Both the position numbers and the translations under genes were made by a program. The notes beneath the pieces were generated by a model. That model was not told the origin of the DNA and did not search any database. It saw only the letters and a program-made list of their open reading frames with translations. From positions 1 to 64,000 of the forward strand of contig CACDYK010000001.1 in NCBI GenBank assembly GCA_902556905.1: a DNA stretch of 64,000 nt. The letters are read 5' to 3'. Positions 17,157 to 26,122 of the stretch are shown one piece after another (within the stretch, counting starts at the first letter, position 1; every line of letters begins with the position of its first letter). The DNA is from an uncultured Pelagibacteraceae bacterium (lineage in GTDB: Bacteria > Pseudomonadota > Alphaproteobacteria > Pelagibacterales > Pelagibacteraceae).

Positions 17157-18056
17157 TTAACTATAATTTTTAATCCAATGTTTTGCTATGTCTATTCTTT
17201 TACAAATCCAAATATCATTAAATTTTGAAATATAATTTAAAAATTTTTTAAGTGATTGTATTCTTCCAGGTCTTCCAATTAATCTACAATGTAAACCAAC
17301 AGACATCATTTTTGGTGAAGTTTTTCCTTCTTCATAAAGAGCATCAAAGCTATCTTTTAAATAACTGTAAAATTGTTCACCAGAATTAAATCCTTGATTA
17401 GTAGCAAATCTCATATCATTGTTATCGAGTGTGTAAGGTATCATTAACTGTTTTTTATTACCTTTTTTTACCCAATATGGAAGATCATCACTGTATGTAT
17501 CACTACAGTATAAAAAGTTACCATTATCTATCACTAAATTTAATGTATTCGAACTGCACCTACCAGTGTACCAGCCTGCAGGGCGAGTACCAAAATTTTT
17601 TTTAATAGATTTTATAGCAAGTTTCATATCATTCTTTTCTTTTTTTTTTGGCACATTTTGATAATCAATCCATCTCCACCCGTGACTAGCAACTTCATAA
17701 TTAGCTTTTTTAATAGCCGAACAAACATCTTTATTTCTTTCTAATGCCATTCCAACTCCAAAAATAGTTAGTGGGATTTTTTTTTTGGTAAATAAATCAT
17801 GAATTCTCCAAAATCCTCTTCTTGATCCATATTCATAAATAGATTCCATATTTAAATGTCGACCTTTAATTGGTTTTGCTCCTATAATTTCTGATAAAAA
17901 TACCTCTGAAGTTTTATCACCATGAAGAATACAATTCTCTGCTCCTTCTTCATAATTGAGTACAAATTGTAATGCCAACCTGGCATTTCCAGGCCACTTT
18001 ACCTTAATTTTTTTGGAACCATATCCTACTAAATCCCTTGGATATTTTTTTTTCAT
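17157..18056 (-). CDS. puuE: Allantoinase of the polysaccharide-deacetylase type (PuuE)
   Basis: Cytosolic hydrolase opening the allantoin ring to allantoate. It belongs to the NodB-like fold rather than the dihydroorotase-like AllB family. Signatures are LALQFVLNYEEGAENCILHGD near the N-terminus, then SIYEYGSRRGFWRIHDLF, VASHGWRWIDYQ and GRPGRIQSL near the end. At 299 residues it is the usual PuuE length. It overlaps the upstream ureidoglycolate lyase gene by 4 bases and is the last gene of the minus-strand set uraD-alc-allA-puuE, which covers the urate-to-glyoxylate steps not encoded on the + strand. Confidence 0.93.
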   Translation of the reverse strand: MKKKYPRDLVGYGSKKIKVKWPGNARLALQFVLNYEEGAENCILHGDKTSEVFLSEIIGAKPIKGRHLNMESIYEYGSRRGFWRIHDLFTKKKIPLTIFGVGMALERNKDVCSAIKKANYEVASHGWRWIDYQNVPKKKEKNDMKLAIKSIKKNFGTRPAGWYTGRCSSNTLNLVIDNGNFLYCSDTYSDDLPYWVKKGNKKQLMIPYTLDNNDMRFATNQGFNSGEQFYSYLKDSFDALYEEGKTSPKMMSVGLHCRLIGRPGRIQSLKKFLNYISKFNDIWICKRIDIAKHWIKNYS

Positions 18057-18544
18057 TTTTTTAAAATAATTTTATCTTTTTTAAATTTATAAATAACAAG
18101 ATTGTTTCCTTTTCCTTTTCTGTCAACAATTAGGTAATTCATGTTTTTCAAAGAAATAAGTGGAAAGTGCCAAATACCAGCCTTGTAATTTACTCCTGTT
18201 TGTTTAGGAACTAAAAAGGATTGGATTTTGTCTATATCTGGTTTATCTCCTCTAGGAGCTACAAATACTAAAAATTTTGTATCTTCCATTGGTATAAAGG
18301 CTTGGCTTCCTAAAGGATGTTTTTCCATCATATCAATTTTCATTGGAAATCCCCTTTTTTTGGCTTTAAAAATACTAATTATTGCTTTACCTTTTTTTTT
18401 AGAAGTATCTATATTTATTAAATCATCAAATCTTTTTGCATATCCATTATTAATACTTATTGGATTTTTTTTGGATGTATCTATTAATTGTCCAAACTTA
18501 GAAAAATTTTTTTTAGTTATATTTTTTGCTTTTATTACTTTCAT
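18053..18544 (-). CDS. allA: Ureidoglycolate lyase
   Basis: Splits ureidoglycolate into glyoxylate and urea, the last step of this pathway. The cupin-like AllA fold is indicated by the N-terminal NFSKFGQLID, then MEKHPLGSQAFIPM, PGxxGVNYKAGIWHFPLI-like residues (KQTGVNYKAGIWHFP) and a final NYLIVDRKGKGNN. At 163 residues it is the expected size. Both neighbours overlap it by 4 bases (allantoicase upstream, puuE downstream), so the genes are tightly coupled. Urease is not in the window, so the fate of the urea cannot be told. Confidence 0.9.
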   Translation of the reverse strand: MKVIKAKNITKKNFSKFGQLIDTSKKNPISINNGYAKRFDDLINIDTSKKKGKAIISIFKAKKRGFPMKIDMMEKHPLGSQAFIPMEDTKFLVFVAPRGDKPDIDKIQSFLVPKQTGVNYKAGIWHFPLISLKNMNYLIVDRKGKGNNLVIYKFKKDKIILKK

Positions 18545-19527
18545 TTTACAAAATTTCCAAATGCTCTTATTCTAGAAATTCCTCCATCTGGATGGATATT
18601 TATTTTAAGATAATTTTCCTTATTTCTTTTAATTAAAAATTTTTTAAATATATGTTTTTTGTGTGCAGATAGCTTAGATTTATTTAAAATAAATTTCCAA
18701 TTCTTTGAATTATTAACAATTGATTTATTTGATAGATTTTTTGTAATATTTGCAGTTTGAATAGAGCAAGTATCAGGGTAATTTCCTTTAAAATGATGAG
18801 TATCTATCTCTAATTTTTTTATCAAACCTGGTTTTCCAAATTTTATTATTAGCCAATCAAAGTTTTTTCCTCTACTTCTTCTTGTTTCCCAGCCATCTCC
18901 CATATTTTTTCCCTTACCAGGAGCTATTATATTTTCAGCCTTTCCAAAATGCTCATTATTACAACCAATAATTGAAGCACCATTTAAAACAGAGGTTAAA
19001 TTTACATTTTTATTATTAAAAATGTTTTTTCCCATTTCAATTTCTCCATAAAGTCTAAGTCTTGCAACTCCACCATCAGGAAAGATATTCAGTCTTATAT
19101 AATTAAAAACAGATTTGTTTTTTGATTTAAAGATATGATTTTTGTTTGGTCCAAGCTTTTTTTTACCTAATAAGGATACCCATTTTGTTTTTTTACTAGG
19201 TTTAGATTTACTAAAGCAACCTTCTAAAGATGCGTGAGTTGGTTGATTTCCATTAAAGTATGTTGTGTCAATGTCTATATCAAAGATCTTTCCAGGTTTT
19301 CCTAGTTTTAAAATTAGATAATCAAAGCCTTTTGATCTTCTTCTTCTAGTTTCCCATCCATCCATCCATTTACCATGTTTGTCAAATAGCCCATCTTTAA
19401 AAACTGGAGTATCTGTATTTAAAATTCTATTAGCAGCTGCAAAAAAATCATCAGTCTTAAATATAATTTTAGATCCGACTCTAGGATCGGCTAGATTGAT
19501 CATTTTTGCACTTATAAATTTTTTCAT
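18541..19527 (-). CDS. alc: Allantoicase
   Basis: Hydrolyses allantoate to ureidoglycolate and urea. The 328 residues contain two copies of the allantoicase beta-sandwich. Each copy has a DGWETRRxR motif (about residues 55-63 and 209-217) and a later DGGxxRxRxYG-type signature (PDGGVARLRLYGE and PDGGISRIRAFGN). The second copy ends at the C-terminus. The start overlaps the uraD stop by 4 bases and the stop overlaps allA by 4. Allantoicase rather than allantoate amidohydrolase means that nitrogen leaves as urea, not ammonia. Confidence 0.94.
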   Translation of the reverse strand: MKKFISAKMINLADPRVGSKIIFKTDDFFAAANRILNTDTPVFKDGLFDKHGKWMDGWETRRRRSKGFDYLILKLGKPGKIFDIDIDTTYFNGNQPTHASLEGCFSKSKPSKKTKWVSLLGKKKLGPNKNHIFKSKNKSVFNYIRLNIFPDGGVARLRLYGEIEMGKNIFNNKNVNLTSVLNGASIIGCNNEHFGKAENIIAPGKGKNMGDGWETRRSRGKNFDWLIIKFGKPGLIKKLEIDTHHFKGNYPDTCSIQTANITKNLSNKSIVNNSKNWKFILNKSKLSAHKKHIFKKFLIKRNKENYLKINIHPDGGISRIRAFGNFVK

Positions 19528-20021
19528 TTTTTATTTATTTCTTTAAGACGAAAGGTTGCAATTTTCTTTACTTGTTTTTTTGCTTCTAGGAATTCACTTT
19601 CTAAATCACTTTGTATTCTTTGTCTAAAATTATTTAATATTTCATTTTTATTTTTTCCTTTTACAGCAATTATAAAGGGAAAATTAAATTTTTTTTTATA
19701 TTCTGAATTTAATCTTATAAATTCCTCATATTCCTCATAAGAACATTCGTTTAATTTTGCAGAAGCTTGTTCTAATATAGACTCCGTAGTCATTTTTTTT
19801 GACACAGCAAGCTCAGGATGAGCATTTAAAATTTCTAAAATTTTTTTTTTTTCATAATTTTCGTAAATATTCAGCATTTTAAACACAACATCTTCGAAAT
19901 TTTTAAATGGCTTGGAATTAAAAGCTTCCAAGGCTACTGATTCAGTTTTTTCAAAAACATTACCAAATACTGATAAAAAATCAGACTTGTTAAGATCGTT
20001 AATGTTATCTATTGTTCTCAT
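19524..20021 (-). CDS. uraD: 2-oxo-4-hydroxy-4-carboxy-5-ureidoimidazoline (OHCU) decarboxylase
   Basis: Decarboxylates OHCU stereospecifically to (S)-allantoin. Signatures are FLSVFGNVFEKTESVALEAF near the N-terminus, ILNAHPELA around the middle, and a long final helix LESEFLEAKKQVKKIATFRLKEI. At 165 residues it is the usual length. It is the first gene of the minus-strand set and is divergent from the HIU hydrolase gene, its metabolic predecessor, across only 48 bases. That gap must contain both promoters and would be the place for common control. Confidence 0.92.
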   Translation of the reverse strand: MRTIDNINDLNKSDFLSVFGNVFEKTESVALEAFNSKPFKNFEDVVFKMLNIYENYEKKKILEILNAHPELAVSKKMTTESILEQASAKLNECSYEEYEEFIRLNSEYKKKFNFPFIIAVKGKNKNEILNNFRQRIQSDLESEFLEAKKQVKKIATFRLKEINKK

Positions 20022-20069
20022 ATAACTTTAAATAAATTAAGTTTAAAATTAAAATGATACTATAATTTT

Positions 20070-20420
20070 ATGACAAAGCTCACAACTCATGTTTTGGATG
20101 TATATTCAGGTAAACCTGGCAAGGGTATCTTGGTTGAGTTATTTTATTTAAATAATTCTGAAAGAAAAAAAATAACTTCAATAAAACTTAATGATGATGG
20201 AAGAGCAAGTTCACCGTTAGCAGAGGGAGAAATTTTTGTTAAAGGTAAATATGAATTAGTTTTTTACATTGGTGATTATTTTAAAAATATATCATCAATA
20301 AACGATATGCCATTCTTGGACGATGTAGTAATAAGATTTGGTATTTCAGATCCCTCGCAGCATTATCATGTACCTTTACTAGTTTCACCATGGAGTTATT
20401 CTACTTATAGAGGCAGTTAA
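20070..20420 (+). CDS. uraH: 5-hydroxyisourate hydrolase (transthyretin-like)
   Basis: Hydrolyses 5-hydroxyisourate, the product of urate oxidation, to OHCU. It is a transthyretin-related protein of 116 residues. The N-terminal LTTHVLDVYSGKPGKG carries a catalytic histidine, and the C-terminal HYHVPLLVSP segment leads to the diagnostic YRGS tail at 113-116. There is no signal peptide, so it is cytosolic. The stop codon is immediately followed by the GTG start of xdhA (zero-base gap), making it the first gene of the + strand catabolic operon. Confidence 0.95.
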   Translation: MTKLTTHVLDVYSGKPGKGILVELFYLNNSERKKITSIKLNDDGRASSPLAEGEIFVKGKYELVFYIGDYFKNISSINDMPFLDDVVIRFGISDPSQHYHVPLLVSPWSYSTYRGS

Positions 20421-21857
20421 GTGATATCAAGCTCAGTAAAATTTTTATTAAATGATAAGATTCTAGAAATAAAAAACCCTGATCCAAATCAAACAATTCT
20501 TAATTATATTAGAACTGAACTAAAAAAAACTGGAACTAAAGAGGGTTGCTCAGAAGGAGGTTGTGGAGCATGCACAGTTGTTTTTGGTGAGTTAGTTGGC
20601 AATAAAATCAAATATAGTTCAATAAATTCTTGTATTTCATTTGTACCATCTTTGAATGGTAAGCAACTTTTGATTGTAGAAGATTTAGTTTCCAATGATG
20701 GGAAACTCCACCCAGTTCAAGATGCGATGGTAAAATTTCATGGATCACAATGTGGATTTTGCACACCGGGATTTGTTATGTCTTTGTTTTCAATGTTTAA
20801 AAATAATAAAAGTTATAACAGTGAATTAATAACAGACTCAATATCAGGAAATTTATGTCGTTGCACTGGTTATAGACCTATTATTGATGCTGCAAAAAGT
20901 TTAAATAAGTCAAATAAGAACGATGAATTTAGCAAAAATAAAAATAAAATTATTAAATTATTAAAAACAATTAAGCCAAAAAATATTTATATTAAAAAAG
21001 GTAATAAAGTTTATTTCTCTCCTAAAAACATCAATGATTTAAAAAATATAATAAAGAATAATTCAAATTTTAATTTTCTTGCTGGTGGTACAGATTTATC
21101 TTTAACAGTTACAAAAGAGAGAAAAGAAATTCCATTTATAATTGATTTAAAAGAAGTTAAAGAATTAGATTTTATAAGGTTAAGTAAAAATTACTTAGAA
21201 ATTGGAGCTGCCACCCCATTAATTAAATTTGAAAATGAAATTAAAAGATATTATCCAGATTTTTATTCTGTTCTTAAGAGATATGGCTCTGTTCAGATTA
21301 GAAATGTTGGCACTATAGGTGGCAACATTGCAACGGCATCACCGATAGGTGATTCATTACCAATTTTACTATCTTTAAATGCTGAAGTTTTATTAGAAAG
21401 CTTTAATGGAAAAAAAGTTTTACCAATAAATAATTTTTTCATAGATTATAGAAAAACTAAGTTAAAAAAGACCGAATTTATTCGATCAATAAAAATACCA
21501 TTATATAAAAAAAATATATTTAAAGCATATAAAATATCAAAAAGATTTGATGATGATATTTCATCTGTTTGTGGCTCCTTTAATTTTGAAATTAATAATA
21601 ACAAAATCAAAGAGGTATATATTGCATATGGAGGTATGGCAGCTATACCAAAAAGAGCTAAAGCGTGTGAAAAAAATCTTAAAAATAAGCCTCTTAATAT
21701 CAATACTTTTGATCAAGCAAAAAATTATTTAGAAAAAGATTTAACTCCTATTGGAGATATGAGAGCAAGCAAAGAATACAGACTAGAGGTAGCAAAAAAT
21801 TTATTAATGAAATGTTTTATAGAAATAAACTCTAATAAATTAACAAGAGTTAATTAA
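20421..21857 (+). CDS. xdhA: Xanthine dehydrogenase small subunit (FeS and FAD domains)
   Basis: Electron-transfer subunit of XDH, 478 residues. The N-terminal plant-type [2Fe-2S] domain has C43, C48, C51 and C71. The second [2Fe-2S] domain has CGFC (about 113-116) and CRC (about 147-149). An FAD-binding domain follows, with LAGGTDL and IRNVGTIGGNIATASPIGDSLP, then the C-terminal flavin domain. The start is GTG, directly after the uraH stop; no in-frame ATG fits the family N-terminus. It passes electrons from the molybdenum site in XdhB to FAD and then NAD. It is directly followed by xdhB. Confidence 0.95.
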   Translation: MISSSVKFLLNDKILEIKNPDPNQTILNYIRTELKKTGTKEGCSEGGCGACTVVFGELVGNKIKYSSINSCISFVPSLNGKQLLIVEDLVSNDGKLHPVQDAMVKFHGSQCGFCTPGFVMSLFSMFKNNKSYNSELITDSISGNLCRCTGYRPIIDAAKSLNKSNKNDEFSKNKNKIIKLLKTIKPKNIYIKKGNKVYFSPKNINDLKNIIKNNSNFNFLAGGTDLSLTVTKERKEIPFIIDLKEVKELDFIRLSKNYLEIGAATPLIKFENEIKRYYPDFYSVLKRYGSVQIRNVGTIGGNIATASPIGDSLPILLSLNAEVLLESFNGKKVLPINNFFIDYRKTKLKKTEFIRSIKIPLYKKNIFKAYKISKRFDDDISSVCGSFNFEINNNKIKEVYIAYGGMAAIPKRAKACEKNLKNKPLNINTFDQAKNYLEKDLTPIGDMRASKEYRLEVAKNLLMKCFIEINSNKLTRVN

Positions 21858-24161
21858 ATGAGCAAAGAGAACTTTATTGAAGAAATAAGACCACACGATA
21901 GTGCCTATAAACATGTAAGTGGATACGCTGAGTATACTGATGATATTAATGAACCAAAAAACACAATTTATGGTGCTATTGGTTTAAGCAAAAAAGCACA
22001 TGCATTAATTAAAAAAATAGATTTAACAGATGTAAAAATAAGTGAAGGTGTTATTTCGGTCGTTACACAAAGTGATATTATAGGTAGAAATGACGTAGGT
22101 CCTGTTTTTGATGGTGATCCTATTTTTCCAACAAAAAAAGTTGAGTTTTATGGCCAACCATTGTTTGCAGTAGCTGCTACAACGACTGAACTTGCAAGGA
22201 AAGCGGTATTAAAAGCTAATATAACTTATAAAGAGTTAAAACCAGTTATTACAATAAAAGAAGCTTTAAATAAAAAACAGTTCTTATTTAAACCTAGAAA
22301 AATAAAAAAAGGAAATCCTTCAAATAAAATAAAAATATCAAAAAATATTTTAAAAGGTAATTTTACAACAGGTGGTCAAGAACACTTTTATTTAGAAGGT
22401 CAAGCCGCCTTTGTTATTCCCAAAGAAGATGATAATTTTTTAGTCTACAGCTCAACTCAACATCCTTCAGAGACACAACAACTAATTGCAAAAATGTTCA
22501 ATCAAAAAAGTAATTCAATAAATGTTGAGGTAAGAAGAATTGGAGGTGGGTTTGGGGGAAAAGAAACAAATTTTATGACTGCTTGTATTTGTGCATTGTT
22601 AGCTAAAAAATCAGGTAAGCCTGTAAAATTAAGATTAGATAGAGATGACGATATAATATTGACGGGTAAAAGGCATGAATTTTTATCTGAATATGAAGTT
22701 GGTTTTAGTGATGAAGGAATTATTGAAGGATTAAAAATAAACTTATCTTCAAATTGTGGAATGTCGCCTGATTTATCAGCAGCAATAAATGAAAGGGCTT
22801 TGCTTCATATAGACAATGCATATTATATTTCTGATATTGAGGTAACAAACAATTTGTGTAAGACAAATATTCCAACTTCAACTGCATTTAGAGGCTTTGG
22901 TGGAAACCAAGGAATGATGGCTATAGAAAATATTATAGATAATATTTCAAGGTACCTAAAAAAGGATCCGATAGAAGTTAGAAAGAAAAATTTTTATCAA
23001 AAAGATAAAAAAAATGTAACTCATTATGGGATGAAAATTCAAGATAATGTAATTAATGAAATATTTAAAAATTTAGAAAATAAATCTAATTATAAGATAA
23101 GATATTCTAATATAAGAAAATTTAATGAAAAAAATAAATTTAAAAAGAAAGGTATAGCTATTACACCATTAAAATTTGGTGTTTCATTTACAACAATTCA
23201 TTTAAATCAAGCTGGGGCTTTAGTCCATATTTACACTGATGGAAGTATATATTTAAATCATGGGGGCATAGAAATGGGCCAAGGAACTCATACAAAAATA
23301 GCTCAATTAGTGGCAAATTCTTTTGGATTACCGTATAATTTAGTTCATATCTCATCCACGAATACATCTAAAGTTCCTAATACATCGGCTAGTGCTGCTT
23401 CATCAACGACAGATCTTAATGGAGCCGCAGCTTTAAATGCAGTAGCAAAAATTAAATTAAATCTAGAAAAATTTATCAAGAAAAAATATAAGATCTACAA
23501 TCAAGAAGCAGTTTATAAAGATCAATATATAATATTTGGAAATAGACAATTTGAATTTAAAAGCATTATTCAAGAGGCATATTTAAATAGAATTTCTCTT
23601 TCATCGTCAGGTTTTTATTCAACACCAAAAATCAATTTCGATAAAAAAAAATTTAAAGGAAGACCCTTTTATTACTTTTGTTATGGTGCGGCTGTTTCAG
23701 AAGTAACCATAGACACATTGACTGGTGAAAATGTTTTAGAAAGAGTTGATATTTTACATGATGCTGGAAAACCAATAAATCCTGCACTTGAACTAGGTCA
23801 GATTGAAGGTGGTTTTATTCAAGGACAAGGTTGGCTGACTATTGAAGAGCTTAATTGGAAATCAAACGGACAGATTACAACTTTTTCTCCATCGACTTAT
23901 AAAATACCAGCAGTAAGTGATATCCCAAAAAAATTCAATGTGGAAATTTTTAAAGAAGGATTAAATAAAGAAAAAGTTGTTAATAAAGCAAAAACTACTG
24001 GAGAACCGCCTTTGATGTTAGCTATGAGTGTTTTTTATGCAATCAAGGACGCGGTTGCTTCAATTGGAAACTATCAGATTACACCAGAACTCAATGCACC
24101 AGCAACTCCAGAAAGAATTTTAATGAGTATTAATAGAATTAAAAATCAAAATGGAAGATAA
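21858..24161 (+). CDS. xdhB: Xanthine dehydrogenase large subunit (molybdopterin)
   Basis: Catalytic subunit oxidising hypoxanthine and xanthine to urate, 767 residues. An N-terminal aldehyde-oxidase hammerhead domain (about 15-125) is followed by two molybdopterin-binding regions. Signatures are GGQEHFYLEGQAA, RRIGGGFGGKE, AFRGFGGNQGMMA and the active-site base E716 in TTGEPPLML. The ATG follows the xdhA stop with no gap, and the stop overlaps guaD by 11 bases. Base usage is as AT-rich as the core genes around, so there is no sign of recent transfer from a high-GC donor. Confidence 0.96.
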   Translation: MSKENFIEEIRPHDSAYKHVSGYAEYTDDINEPKNTIYGAIGLSKKAHALIKKIDLTDVKISEGVISVVTQSDIIGRNDVGPVFDGDPIFPTKKVEFYGQPLFAVAATTTELARKAVLKANITYKELKPVITIKEALNKKQFLFKPRKIKKGNPSNKIKISKNILKGNFTTGGQEHFYLEGQAAFVIPKEDDNFLVYSSTQHPSETQQLIAKMFNQKSNSINVEVRRIGGGFGGKETNFMTACICALLAKKSGKPVKLRLDRDDDIILTGKRHEFLSEYEVGFSDEGIIEGLKINLSSNCGMSPDLSAAINERALLHIDNAYYISDIEVTNNLCKTNIPTSTAFRGFGGNQGMMAIENIIDNISRYLKKDPIEVRKKNFYQKDKKNVTHYGMKIQDNVINEIFKNLENKSNYKIRYSNIRKFNEKNKFKKKGIAITPLKFGVSFTTIHLNQAGALVHIYTDGSIYLNHGGIEMGQGTHTKIAQLVANSFGLPYNLVHISSTNTSKVPNTSASAASSTTDLNGAAALNAVAKIKLNLEKFIKKKYKIYNQEAVYKDQYIIFGNRQFEFKSIIQEAYLNRISLSSSGFYSTPKINFDKKKFKGRPFYYFCYGAAVSEVTIDTLTGENVLERVDILHDAGKPINPALELGQIEGGFIQGQGWLTIEELNWKSNGQITTFSPSTYKIPAVSDIPKKFNVEIFKEGLNKEKVVNKAKTTGEPPLMLAMSVFYAIKDAVASIGNYQITPELNAPATPERILMSINRIKNQNGR

Positions 24162-24621
24162 AAAAAAATTTATGGCAAAAGCCATTGAACTTTCTATCAA
24201 TAGTGCAAACACTGTTGGCGGACCTTTTGGTAGTGTGATCGTTAAAGATAATAAGATTATATCAGAAGGTTCAAATAAAGTAACTTCTTCAAATGATCCT
24301 ACTGCCCATGGAGAAGTTGTAGCAATTCGAGAGGCTTGTAAAAAATTAAATACTTTTGATTTGTCTGGTTGTGAGATTTATACATCTTGCGAACCTTGTC
24401 CAATGTGTCTTTCAGCAATTTATTGGTCAAGATTAGATAAAATATATTATGCAAATACAAGAGAAGATGCAAAAAATATAGATTTTGATGACTCATTTAT
24501 ATATTTGGAGATTCCAAAAAAAATAGATGATAGAAAAATTAAAATGACACAAATGCTTAGAAATGATGCTTTAAAAGCATTTGAAATTTGGGATAAAAAA
24601 GTAGATAAAATAAAATATTGA
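24151..24621 (+). CDS. guaD: Guanine deaminase, CDA-fold type
   Basis: Zinc deaminase of 156 residues, the length of B. subtilis GuaD. The zinc ligands and proton shuttle are in H53-G-E55 (AHGEVVAI) and PCPMC (C83, C86). The C-terminal part NARED-like stretch (ANTREDAKNIDFDDSFIYLEI) is typical of GuaD rather than the tRNA deaminase TadA. It feeds xanthine to XdhAB. It overlaps xdhB by 11 bases, and its TGA shares bases with the puuD ATG (ATGA), so the operon is tightly coupled. Confidence 0.9.
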   Translation: MEDKKKFMAKAIELSINSANTVGGPFGSVIVKDNKIISEGSNKVTSSNDPTAHGEVVAIREACKKLNTFDLSGCEIYTSCEPCPMCLSAIYWSRLDKIYYANTREDAKNIDFDDSFIYLEIPKKIDDRKIKMTQMLRNDALKAFEIWDKKVDKIKY

Positions 24622-25529
24622 TGGAATTTTTACCTTATACGATAAAATGGTTAGAAGTTATTCTAAGATGGGGCCATGTATTATTTGCAATATTATGGGT
24701 AGGTAATAGTTTTTTATTTAATTACTTAGATAATAATTTAAATAAAAATGTAACAAGTGATGATATCGATGGTGAAGGATATCTGATGCATTCTGGTTTT
24801 TTTTATAAACTTTCAAGATTAAAAACATCTCCACCTCAGGATTATTTAAATAGATTAGTAATCTTCAAATGGCAAAGTTATTTAACTTTTGTAACCGGAA
24901 TGTTGCTCTTGGTTGTGATTTATTACTATAACGCTGGCGTTTTGATGGTTGATAAGCGCGTTTTATTAATGCCTCCAAGTTATGCCATTATTATCTCACT
25001 TTTATCATTGATTGTTGCTTGGTTTGTCTATGATCTTTTATGTAAATCAAAATTAATTGAGAGTAATATTTTATTTATATGTACAGGAATAATTTTGTTA
25101 ACGCTTGTATCTTTTGGTCTAACAAAATTATTTGGACCTAAATTTGCAATTTTGAGTGTTGGATTAATCATTGGCACTAATATGTTTGGCAATGTCTTTA
25201 CAGTAATTATACCTAATCAAATGAACATAATTAGTAGTAGCGAAAGAGGTGAAAAATTTGATATGAGCTTATCCTTAGCAGCTAAACAACGGTCAATTCA
25301 CAACAATTATTCAACCTTTTTAGTATTGTTTATAATGCTTTCTGGGCATTCTAGCTTTTTAGTTTATCACCAATATAATTGGTTAATATTATGTGCGATT
25401 GCAATTATTTCTGGGGCAGCAAGACATTATTTTAATTTAAGAGGAAGAAACATTCACAAGTTGTATATTTTAATCTCTTCAATAATTGCACTTATCGTTC
25501 TTGCAGTTTTGGTTTTATTATTTAAATAA
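24621..25529 (+). CDS. puuD: Membrane urate oxidase PuuD, membrane domain only
   Basis: Integral membrane protein of 302 residues with about eight hydrophobic segments. It begins with WLEVILRWGHVLFAILWVGN, the N-terminal signature of the urate oxidase N domain (PuuD). PuuD oxidises urate to 5-hydroxyisourate and passes electrons to a cytochrome c rather than making hydrogen peroxide. In the described alphaproteobacterial protein this domain is fused to a C-terminal cytochrome c; here the chain ends with a hydrophobic helix and has no CxxCH. The ATG at 24621 overlaps the guaD stop; a TTG at 24618 is less likely. Confidence 0.9.
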   Translation: MEFLPYTIKWLEVILRWGHVLFAILWVGNSFLFNYLDNNLNKNVTSDDIDGEGYLMHSGFFYKLSRLKTSPPQDYLNRLVIFKWQSYLTFVTGMLLLVVIYYYNAGVLMVDKRVLLMPPSYAIIISLLSLIVAWFVYDLLCKSKLIESNILFICTGIILLTLVSFGLTKLFGPKFAILSVGLIIGTNMFGNVFTVIIPNQMNIISSSERGEKFDMSLSLAAKQRSIHNNYSTFLVLFIMLSGHSSFLVYHQYNWLILCAIAIISGAARHYFNLRGRNIHKLYILISSIIALIVLAVLVLLFK

Positions 25530-25544
25530 GTAGATATAGAAATT

Positions 25545-26069
25545 ATGTCAGATAAATTAATTATCAGTTGGGAAGAATATAATAAGACAGTAGAGAAATT
25601 AGCTATCCAAATTCATGAAAGTGGTTACAAGCCAACAATACTAATTGGAATTATGCGAGGAGCTGCACCAATGATTGATGTATTAAGTAGAATATTCAAA
25701 TTGAAATGTGCATATCTTGCTGTTGAATCTTATAGTGGAAAAGGAGTTGAAGACGAACAAGGTGATTTAGTTTTTTCAAGAGAGATGAGTTCAATAGCAC
25801 CAAGCATGGGTGGAAGAATTCTTTTATGTGATGATTTATCTGATACAGGAATTACATTTAACAAAAGTGTTGATTGGTTAAAAAAATATGAGCCAATAAA
25901 AAACAAAATTGAGGATATAAAAACAGCTACTCTTTTTAAAAAAAAACAATCAACTTTTGAGCCCGACTTTTGTGCCAATAAACTTCCAGATAATCCTTGG
26001 ATTGTACAGCCTTTTGAAATTTATGAAGAATTAAGAATAGAAGAAATAAAAAAAAAACATCAGAAATAA
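25545..26069 (+). CDS. Purine phosphoribosyltransferase (xanthine/hypoxanthine-guanine type)
   Basis: Cytosolic PRTase of 174 residues. The PRPP-binding loop is ILLCDDLSDTGIT (about 93-105), and a VGIMRGA-like loop (LIGIMRGAAPM) occurs early. The C-terminal NPWIVQPFEIYE resembles the aromatic base-binding segment of xanthine-type enzymes. It would turn imported xanthine, guanine or hypoxanthine into the nucleotide. As the last gene of the + strand catabolic operon (15 bases after puuD), it gives salvage as an alternative to degradation. The exact base preference is uncertain. Confidence 0.85.
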   Translation: MSDKLIISWEEYNKTVEKLAIQIHESGYKPTILIGIMRGAAPMIDVLSRIFKLKCAYLAVESYSGKGVEDEQGDLVFSREMSSIAPSMGGRILLCDDLSDTGITFNKSVDWLKKYEPIKNKIEDIKTATLFKKKQSTFEPDFCANKLPDNPWIVQPFEIYEELRIEEIKKKHQK

Positions 26070-26097
26070 AAAAGGCCAGTATAAAAACTGGCCTTTT
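26070..26097. terminator. Bidirectional rho-independent terminator
   Basis: An 11-base stem (AAAAGGCCAGT at 26070-26080 pairing with 26087-26097) has a 6-base loop. It starts directly after the phosphoribosyltransferase stop and lies 25 bases beyond the stop of the convergent BMP gene. The T-run is four bases on the + strand and seven on the minus strand, so it should end both operons and work best for the minus strand. Confidence 0.88.
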
Positions 26098-26122
26098 AAA
26101 TTTTAAATTACTTTGTAAAAAA

